Shown here one piece after another: positions 15,433 to 20,157 of a stretch of DNA of 20,157 nt. The stretch is taken from assembly GCA_042096155.1 (NCBI GenBank), contig JBELMC010000053.1, positions 1 to 20,157 on the forward strand. Direction: 5' to 3'. The stretch comes from Dinoroseobacter sp042096155 (GTDB taxonomy: Bacteria; Pseudomonadota; Alphaproteobacteria; Rhodobacterales; Rhodobacteraceae). How positions within the stretch are numbered: the first letter of the stretch is position 1; each line of letters opens with the position of its first letter. A program made the translations under genes and the position numbers. The notes beneath the pieces were generated by a model. That model was not told where the DNA came from, made no database searches, and saw nothing but the letters and a program-made list of their open reading frames with translations.

Positions 15433-16334
15433 GCCTGGATCTCCAAATCTCGTTTTGTGGTCACCGTGGCCGAACCTTGGTTTTCTGCCGACATTGGGCC
15501 GAAGAAACCTGCAGCGCGACGGCCTTCGCAATAGTCTGTGTCAGAACAGATAAACATACGCCCGCCCTGGTCGTCGGTGATCACTTCATCCAAATAGCTG
15601 TCCATGGCACCGCACAGGCCACATCTGTGATCGGCTTTGCTGGCCTCAAACGGGTGATCTTCGAAATCGAGGCTGACAACTTGCGTGTAAGGCGGCAGCG
15701 CATAAATCCGCTGCTCGCGCCCCGCGCCAAAAAGCTGGATCGCGGCCATGTCGCCCAGTTTTGGATTGTCGAACTTCGGGATCGGAGAGGGGTCCATCAC
15801 ATATCGCCCTTCGACCTTGACCGGGTACGCGTAGGAGGTCGCAATGTGACCGTGACGGCTGATATCCTCGTAAAGCTTCACATGCATCAGCCCGTATTCC
15901 TCAAGGCTGTGCATCTTGCGGGTCTCGCTTTCACGCGGTTCTAGAAACCGCAGCGGCTCCGGGATTGGCACCTGGTAGACCAGGATCTGGTCCTCGGTCA
16001 GCGGCTCTTCGGGGATGCGGTGGCGGGTTTGGATGACGCTGGCCTTTGACGTCGCCGTCGTGGTCTCTACCCCAGCGGTGCGTTCAAAGAACGACCGAAT
16101 TGAAACAGCGTTCGTTGTGTCATCAGCCCCTTGGTCGATCACTTTGAACCTATCATCCGGTGTCAGGACGGCGGCGGAAACTTGCACGCCCCCTGTTCCC
16201 CAACCATAGGGCATAGGCATCTCGCGGCTGGCGAAGGGCACCTGATAGCCGGGGATCGCCAGGCCCTTCAGGATCGCACGGCGGATCATCCGCTTGGTCT
16301 GTTCGTCGAGGTAGGCGAAGTTATACTCGGTCAT
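15429..16334 (-). CDS. phnJ: alpha-D-ribose 1-methylphosphonate 5-phosphate C-P lyase PhnJ
   Basis: PhnJ is the radical SAM enzyme that cleaves the carbon-phosphorus bond, releasing the hydrocarbon (methane from methylphosphonate) and 5-phosphoribosyl 1,2-cyclic phosphate. The 301-aa protein begins TEYNFAYLDEQTKRMIRRA and contains the conserved GYQVPFASREMPMPYGWGTG segment. The four cysteines are C238, C241, C263 and C269, with the same spacing as in E. coli PhnJ (241, 244, 266, 272), giving the unusual [4Fe-4S]-binding set. It is somewhat longer than E. coli PhnJ (281) because of a tail after the last cysteine. It overlaps phnI upstream and phnK downstream by ATGA, so stoichiometric synthesis with the core complex is likely. 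Confidence 0.97.
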   Translation of the reverse strand: MTEYNFAYLDEQTKRMIRRAILKGLAIPGYQVPFASREMPMPYGWGTGGVQVSAAVLTPDDRFKVIDQGADDTTNAVSIRSFFERTAGVETTTATSKASVIQTRHRIPEEPLTEDQILVYQVPIPEPLRFLEPRESETRKMHSLEEYGLMHVKLYEDISRHGHIATSYAYPVKVEGRYVMDPSPIPKFDNPKLGDMAAIQLFGAGREQRIYALPPYTQVVSLDFEDHPFEASKADHRCGLCGAMDSYLDEVITDDQGGRMFICSDTDYCEGRRAAGFFGPMSAENQGSATVTTKRDLEIQA

Positions 16335-17419
16335 TCTGCTGCCTCCTGCACCTGGTTTGCACCCGCTGCGTGGCGCAGTTTGCGCACCAGTTCCAGCTCT
16401 GACTGAAAGTCGACATAGTGGGGCAGCTTGATGTGCTCCAGAAAGCCCGTCGCCTGAATGTTGTCGGCGTGGTAAAGAACAAACTCCGTGTCCTGCGCAG
16501 GTGCGCCAACATTGTCTTCGCCTAATTCCTCCCAGCGCAGAGCGCGGTCAACAAGCGCCATGGAAATCGCCTTGCGCTCGGATTGACCAAATACCAGTCC
16601 ATAGCCACGGGTGAATTGCGGCGGCTCGGTCTTAGACCCCTTGAACTGGTTGACGGTTTCACATTCGGTCAGGGTCACTTCGCCAATCTCGATGGCAAAG
16701 CCCAGCTCGGGGATGTCCATTTCAACGGCAACCGCCCCGATCCGTAGCTCGCCCACAAAGGCATGGTTGCGCGCATAGCCGCGCTGCGTCGAGTAGGCGA
16801 GACCAAGCGTAAAGCCCTCATCAGCGCGGGTCAGTGCTTGCAGACGCAGCGCGCGGTCTGCTGGCATTTCAAGCGGCTCGCGCGTCAGGTCGGGTGGCGG
16901 CGTGTCATCGTGTGGAGCCTCTTCGATCAGGCCTTCGCGGTTCAGAAACTCCGTCACATGGGGCACATCGCTCGGGGCGCTTTCGCGTGTGGGCGCGACG
17001 GGCACCTCGCCATCAGCGGCCAGTTTGAAATCGAGCAAACGGTGTGTGTAGTCGAAGGTCGGCCCCAGAACTTGCCCGCCAGGCAAATCTTTGAACGTCG
17101 CCGAAATACGCCGATCGCAGGCCATTGCACCTGTGTTCACCGGGTTTGACGCGCCAAACCGCGGCAGCGTCGTGCGATAGGCTCGGATCAAAAAGATCGC
17201 CTCAATCAAATCACCACGCGATTGCTTGATCGCCAAAGCGGCAAGGTCAGGATCGTAGAGCGAGCCTTCGGCCATCACGCGATCCACGGCCAGCTTCAGC
17301 TGCTCACGGATCTGCGCAATGCTCAATTCCGCGACATCCGTGTCGCCTCGCCGTTCTTCAGCGAGCCAGGCATGTGCGCTTTCAATTGCCCGCTCGCCAC
17401 CTTTTACAGCTACATACAT
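16331..17419 (-). CDS. phnI: C-P lyase core subunit PhnI
   Basis: The 362-aa protein (E. coli PhnI 354) starts MYVAVKGGERAI and includes the family segments QLKLAVDRVMAEGSLYDPDL, ARNHAFVGELRIG, EIGEVTLTECETV and QFTRGYGLVFGQSERKAISM. PhnI is the nucleosidase subunit that, with PhnG and PhnH, couples phosphonate to the ribose of ATP with loss of adenine, making ribose 1-phosphonate 5-triphosphate. It is part of the PhnGHIJ complex in the cytoplasm. Its start overlaps the phnH stop by one base (TGATG at 17419) and its stop overlaps the phnJ start by ATGA. Confidence 0.96.
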   Translation of the reverse strand: MYVAVKGGERAIESAHAWLAEERRGDTDVAELSIAQIREQLKLAVDRVMAEGSLYDPDLAALAIKQSRGDLIEAIFLIRAYRTTLPRFGASNPVNTGAMACDRRISATFKDLPGGQVLGPTFDYTHRLLDFKLAADGEVPVAPTRESAPSDVPHVTEFLNREGLIEEAPHDDTPPPDLTREPLEMPADRALRLQALTRADEGFTLGLAYSTQRGYARNHAFVGELRIGAVAVEMDIPELGFAIEIGEVTLTECETVNQFKGSKTEPPQFTRGYGLVFGQSERKAISMALVDRALRWEELGEDNVGAPAQDTEFVLYHADNIQATGFLEHIKLPHYVDFQSELELVRKLRHAAGANQVQEAAE

Positions 17420-18021
17420 CAGACGTCTCCTTGACGCGCCACCGCTTCGCCACTTGAGCGCGAAACCACCGTGCTTCGAGGCAACGCCGCCAACCTGCTG
17501 CCACAGGTGAAGATGAAATCGAGCCCAAGCGGAAACAGTGCGCGGTTACTTTGGAAGGCGCGTGTTTCCGGCAGGGACAGCGTAGCCTTGGTCTTGATCC
17601 CGGGTCCGCGCAGCGTCGCGCCAGCCGCTTCAAGTTCACCACATTCCACGATCAAGGTTGTCGAGCGGTCGGGGTATTGCGGCGTCCCAATGGGATAGCT
17701 GTCCAGCGGCATCAATGCGTCCCAGTCGCCGACTGCAAACATCGCATGGGATGGGCCCGTCAGTGGGGCACCCGTGTGAAAAGCCAGCCACGCGCGGACA
17801 TCGTCCGTGTCAGCCTTGCCAGCAAGATAGACAGGCGTGTCGGTATCGCACAGGGTCAACAGAACTGTGCCGGCCGCGACGGACAAAGGTTCGGGCGGCG
17901 CGCCACCCTGAATGTTCTGCGTTGTTCCAGGACGCGCCATGGCTTCCATGACACTCCGGAACGCGTGGGCGGACCCCGTGGCGGGATTGTCAAAGCCACC
18001 TGCCAGAGCAGTTGCCTGCAT
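17419..18021 (-). CDS. phnH: C-P lyase core subunit PhnH
   Basis: The 200-aa protein (E. coli PhnH 194) has the family features: an N-terminal GGFDNPATGSAHAFRSVMEA helix, MARPGT, LLTLCDTDTPVYL, the PEYPDRSTT-like strand PQYPDRSTTLIVE, RGPGI and a C-terminal FPLGLDFIFTCG. PhnH is a dimeric core subunit of the PhnGHIJ complex, resembling PLP-enzyme folds without the cofactor site. It is coupled to phnG (TGATG at 18021) and to phnI (TGATG at 17419). Confidence 0.96.
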   Translation of the reverse strand: MQATALAGGFDNPATGSAHAFRSVMEAMARPGTTQNIQGGAPPEPLSVAAGTVLLTLCDTDTPVYLAGKADTDDVRAWLAFHTGAPLTGPSHAMFAVGDWDALMPLDSYPIGTPQYPDRSTTLIVECGELEAAGATLRGPGIKTKATLSLPETRAFQSNRALFPLGLDFIFTCGSRLAALPRSTVVSRSSGEAVARQGDV

Positions 18022-18491
18022 CAGTCTTCTCCCCGTGCCATTGTAAAGAACTCGACCTTGGTTGCGGCGGCTTTTTCGCCGCGGGCGGTCTTTGCGGTGG
18101 ATTGCTCCACCCCGAGTGGGTCAAGAATTGCTTTGCGGACGGCTGAGGCATTGCGCCCTTGCATCAGCGCGTCGACAAGGGCCGCCGCTTCAGCATCAGA
18201 CTTGCGGCGGCCTTGAATATAGGCGTGGCCCAATTCACCACTTGCGAGTGTCAGCGCGCAGCGCGTGACAGTCATCTCTCCGATGTTGAAGGGTGCGCCG
18301 GTCCCACCAGCTCGGCCGCGCACCATGGTGCTGCCGATCTCAGGCGCGCGCAGCCATGTGAATTCGGGACGTGCCATAGCGGCATCCAGCAGAGCAGCAA
18401 CGCGACCCTCCGGCGCCTTGGCAAGCAGACCCATCCATGCTTTACGCTCCGCATTTTTATCGGCAGCGTTTTCGTCGAAAGTGTCTTTCAT
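18021..18491 (-). CDS. phnG: C-P lyase core subunit PhnG
   Basis: With the ATG at 18491 (MKDTFDEN) the product is 156 aa (E. coli PhnG 150); the frame stays open to 18551, but those extra residues cross the promoter region and are unlike the family. Family features are RKAWMGLLAKAP, PEFTWLRAPEIGSTMVRGRAGG, FNIGEMTVTRCAL and GHAYIQGRRKSDAEAAALVDAL. PhnG is part of the PhnGHIJ core and is needed with PhnI and PhnH for the transfer of phosphonate to ribose. It is the first gene of the operon, read from the shared intergenic region with phnF. Confidence 0.96.
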   Translation of the reverse strand: MKDTFDENAADKNAERKAWMGLLAKAPEGRVAALLDAAMARPEFTWLRAPEIGSTMVRGRAGGTGAPFNIGEMTVTRCALTLASGELGHAYIQGRRKSDAEAAALVDALMQGRNASAVRKAILDPLGVEQSTAKTARGEKAAATKVEFFTMARGED

Positions 18492-18511
18492 CTCGACAAC
18501 TTTTCCATTTC

Positions 18512-18534
18512 CTATACAACTATACATATTATAG
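18512..18534. promoter_or_regulatory. phnG/phnF divergent promoter and candidate PhnF operator
   Basis: Two tandem octamers, CTATACAA (18512-18519) and CTATACAT (18520-18527), are followed by the inverted repeat CTATA-CATAT-TATAG (18520-18534). On the - strand a perfect TATAAT -10 (18533-18528), correctly placed for phnG, lies within the inverted repeat; its -35 is poor. TGTATAG-type half-sites resemble operators of HutC/PhnF-subfamily GntR regulators. PhnF bound here would block RNA polymerase for phnG and its own gene. The sequence is observed; the binding is inference. Confidence 0.6.
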
Positions 18535-18572
18535 CAGATTCCCCCACTCACGACAGAAGAGATTTGTGAAAC

Positions 18573-19292
18573 TTGCGTGACAATTCAGGCAAAACACCCA
18601 TCTGGCAGGCCATCGCGGATGCGCTCCGCAGTGACTTGGCAGAGGGCAAATACGCGCCCGGAGACAAACTGCCGACGGAGGCAGGGTTGGCCGAGCGCTT
18701 TGGCGTCAATCGGCACACCGTCCGACATGGCATCTCGGCTTTGGTTGAAGAAGGTCTCATCCGCACCCGTCGTGGTTCTGGTGCTTTCGTCGCAGCAACG
18801 CCGACGGACTACCCCATCGGGCGACGTGTGCGGTTCCACGAAAACCTGATCGCAGCGGGCAGACGGCCGGTCAAGCGCGTTCTCCAGATCGAGGAGCGTT
18901 CGGCGACGACGGGCGAAGCCAAAGCCTTGCAGATTGCACCGCGTGATCCGGTTTGCGCCTATCACGGTCTTTCGCTCGCTGACGGCCAGCCGATCAACGT
19001 TTTTGAAAGTCTATTCCCCCTCGGGCGCCTAACTGGCATTGAAGAAGCCCTGAGCCAAACCAGCAGCGTGACCGAGGCGCTGCAAATAATCGGCATCGCT
19101 GACTACACCCGCGCCTCGACCCGTCTGACCGCGGTGCGGGCAACGGCGACACACGCGCTTCACCTGCAGCTTTCAGAGGGCGATCCACTCTTGAAGTCTT
19201 CTGGTGTGAACGTGGATGAAGCTGGTATGCCGGTTGAGTTTGGCCGCACATGGTTTGCCGGGGACCGGGTGACACTGACGTTGGAGGGCTAG
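18573..19292 (+). CDS. phnF: GntR-family phosphonate regulator PhnF
   Basis: The 239-aa protein (E. coli PhnF 241) has an N-terminal winged helix-turn-helix (about 10-70; LPTEAGLAERFGVNRHTVRH and a wing with RRGSGAFV) and a C-terminal UTRA effector-binding domain (about 90-235) like HutC and PhnF. It probably represses the C-P lyase operon until a phosphonate-related ligand or phosphate limitation signal relieves it. The start is a TTG at 18573; an in-frame stop at 18567-18569 excludes a longer form, and GAAGAGA lies just upstream. It diverges from phnG, and its TAG stop falls in a CTAG shared with the stop of the convergent hexapeptide gene. Confidence 0.93.
   Translation: MRDNSGKTPIWQAIADALRSDLAEGKYAPGDKLPTEAGLAERFGVNRHTVRHGISALVEEGLIRTRRGSGAFVAATPTDYPIGRRVRFHENLIAAGRRPVKRVLQIEERSATTGEAKALQIAPRDPVCAYHGLSLADGQPINVFESLFPLGRLTGIEEALSQTSSVTEALQIIGIADYTRASTRLTAVRATATHALHLQLSEGDPLLKSSGVNVDEAGMPVEFGRTWFAGDRVTLTLEG
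19289..19292. other. shared stop codon CTAG of convergent genes
   Basis: The palindrome CTAG provides TAG to phnF on the + strand (19290-19292) and TAG to the hexapeptide gene on the - strand (19291-19289). There is no intergenic space and so no room for a conventional terminator between the two transcripts. Confidence 0.95.
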
Positions 19293-19906
19293 GTCTCGTA
19301 TTTTTCGAGAAAGGCTTCGGCCGCGAGGGACCGAAAGTCATCTAGCGCGTGGCGGATCTCTGCGTGCGACCAATCCCACCAAGCCAGCGCAATTAGGCGC
19401 TGGGCTATCTCGCGGGGTTGACGCAGGCGCAGGGGCTTGGCGGGTGTGCCCGCAACAATGGTGTATGGGTCCACATCTCGGGTCACGACGGCGCCTGCGG
19501 CAACGACCGCACCATCACCCAAGGTCACTTCGGGTTTGATCATTGCGCCGGCGCCGATCCAGGTATCATGGCCGATATGTGCCATCCGCGACCGGCGGTG
19601 CGCGAAGAATTCCTCATCCGGGCCGGCGTCGTCCCAATAATCATCCGAGCGGTAGAGGAAATGGTGACAAGCCGCCGTGTGAAGCGGGTGGTCGGTGGCC
19701 CCGATCCGCGCAAAGGCCGCGATGTTGGCGAACTTGCCGATCTGCGCATTTGCGATGTCGGCATAACGGTCGCAATAAGAATAGTCTCCGAAATACGAAT
19801 TGTTGACCCGGCTGCCTTTGCCAATCTCGATATAAGCCCCAAAGGTACTGTCGGTGATTTCGCAGTCCGGGTGAATGAACGGAGAATCTGTTGAAAGGCG
19901 CGACAT
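19289..19906 (-). CDS. phosphonate-cluster hexapeptide-repeat acetyltransferase
   Basis: The 205-aa product shows left-handed beta-helix hexapeptide repeats (IHPDCEITDSTFGAYIEIG, AQIGKFANIAAFARIG, then IGHDTWIGAGAMIKPEVTLG and GAVVAAGAVVTRDV, VAGTPAKPLRLR). The residue H in ATDHPLHT matches the catalytic His position of xenobiotic acetyltransferases (CAT-like). This type is regularly found in phn clusters (phosphonate metabolism hexapeptide protein, DapH-like). Its acceptor is unknown; acetylation of an aminophosphonate or a pathway intermediate is a guess. It follows phnE with a one-base TAATG overlap (19906), so it belongs to the transport operon, and converges with phnF. Confidence 0.9.
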   Translation of the reverse strand: MSRLSTDSPFIHPDCEITDSTFGAYIEIGKGSRVNNSYFGDYSYCDRYADIANAQIGKFANIAAFARIGATDHPLHTAACHHFLYRSDDYWDDAGPDEEFFAHRRSRMAHIGHDTWIGAGAMIKPEVTLGDGAVVAAGAVVTRDVDPYTIVAGTPAKPLRLRQPREIAQRLIALAWWDWSHAEIRHALDDFRSLAAEAFLEKYET

Positions 19907-20157
19907 TAGTCCTTGCGTCCGATGAGCTTGCCGCGCAACCAGCCCGAGAACCAGTCCATCAGCATCACCATCATCACAATGAGGACGATGTAGTAGGCGA
20001 CCTCCTCCCAGTCCTTCTGGGTCTGGATTGCTTGGGTCAGCATAAGGCCGATGCCGCCGCCGGTGATTGCGCCAATGATCGTGGCCGAACGCGTGTTTGA
20101 TTCCAGAAAGTACAGGATTTGGGCCAGCAGCACCGGCACCACCTGCGGGATCACGCC
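19906..20157 (-). CDS. phnE: phosphonate ABC transporter permease PhnE, 3' end
   Basis: Only the C-terminal 83 codons are in the window; the gene continues beyond the right edge. The segment has IPQVVPVLLAQILYFLESN, the cytoplasmic EAA-like loop NTRSATIIGAITGGGIG typical of binding-protein-dependent permeases, then LMLTQAIQTQKDWEEVAYY and a final hydrophobic helix (IVLIVMMVMLMDWFSGWL) with a basic tail. This matches PhnE, which forms the membrane channel with the ATPase PhnC and the binding protein PhnD. Gene order implies phnC, phnD and perhaps a second phnE lie to the right. Confidence 0.93.
   Translation of the reverse strand, partial: GVIPQVVPVLLAQILYFLESNTRSATIIGAITGGGIGLMLTQAIQTQKDWEEVAYYIVLIVMMVMLMDWFSGWLRGKLIGRKD

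Noticed and set aside
15433..15531. longer PhnK start at 15531
   Set aside because: The extra 33 residues are Arg-rich, lie within phnJ and are absent from the family; the ATGA start at 15432 gives the normal length.
1..20157. CRISPR arrays, tRNA or rRNA genes, toxin-antitoxin pairs or phage genes
   Set aside because: I read both strands and saw no regularly spaced repeats, cloverleaf sequences or typical small gene pairs.

Overview
The window looks like chromosome from an alphaproteobacterium of the Rhodobacteraceae (Roseobacter-like). Evidence for this is the moderately high GC content, the protein sequences, a complete Roseobacter-style C-P lyase gene set with a DUF1045 gene, a GNAT acetyltransferase and a hexapeptide transferase attached, and dense operons joined by ATGA or TGATG overlaps. 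The taxon is inferred from protein character only; there is no rRNA or other marker in view.

Left part (1-9562), mixed loci. First come two small exported proteins of unknown function, convergent: a ClpP/crotonase-like periplasmic protein and a small secreted protein. An AT-rich divergent promoter region follows. Next is a pair on the + strand: a PPP-family metallophosphatase and a Wzz/BY-kinase exopolysaccharide protein. After a poorly understood stretch comes an ABC1/UbiB-type atypical kinase, a fumarylacetoacetate-hydrolase-family enzyme, a stretch that may hold a decayed gene, and a DAO-family FAD oxidoreductase on the - strand.

Middle (9563-11078), scar. There is no intact gene. A decayed IS110-family transposase is readable on the - strand in several frames, with at least two in-frame stops and two frameshifts. 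It separates the catabolic genes from the phosphonate cluster.

Right part (11079-20157), phosphonate catabolism. The main operon runs on the - strand: phnG-phnH-phnI-phnJ-phnK-GNAT-phnL-phnN, almost every junction being an overlapping stop/start. Beyond phnN lie phnM (- strand) and a DUF1045 two-histidine (2H) phosphoesterase-like gene on the + strand, divergent from phnM and overlapping the end of phnN antisense. phnF, the GntR-type regulator, diverges from phnG across a short intergenic region holding tandem CTATACAA/CTATACAT boxes and an inverted repeat over a good -10 element. phnF converges on a hexapeptide acetyltransferase gene (the two share a CTAG as stop codons), which follows the 3' end of a phosphonate ABC permease gene (phnE) cut by the window edge.

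Together the right part encodes uptake (PhnE end), the C-P lyase core (PhnGHIJ), its two ABC-type ATPases (PhnK, PhnL), the triphosphate-processing enzyme (PhnM), ribose 1,5-bisphosphate kinase (PhnN) and regulator (PhnF). No metallo-beta-lactamase PhnP is seen in the window; the DUF1045 protein is the natural candidate for the cyclic phosphodiesterase step, which is inference. I did not find a clearly undescribed system. The best leads are the inverted DUF1045 gene, the phnG-phnF operator, and the unexplained ORFs at 4774-5211 and 7991-8350.
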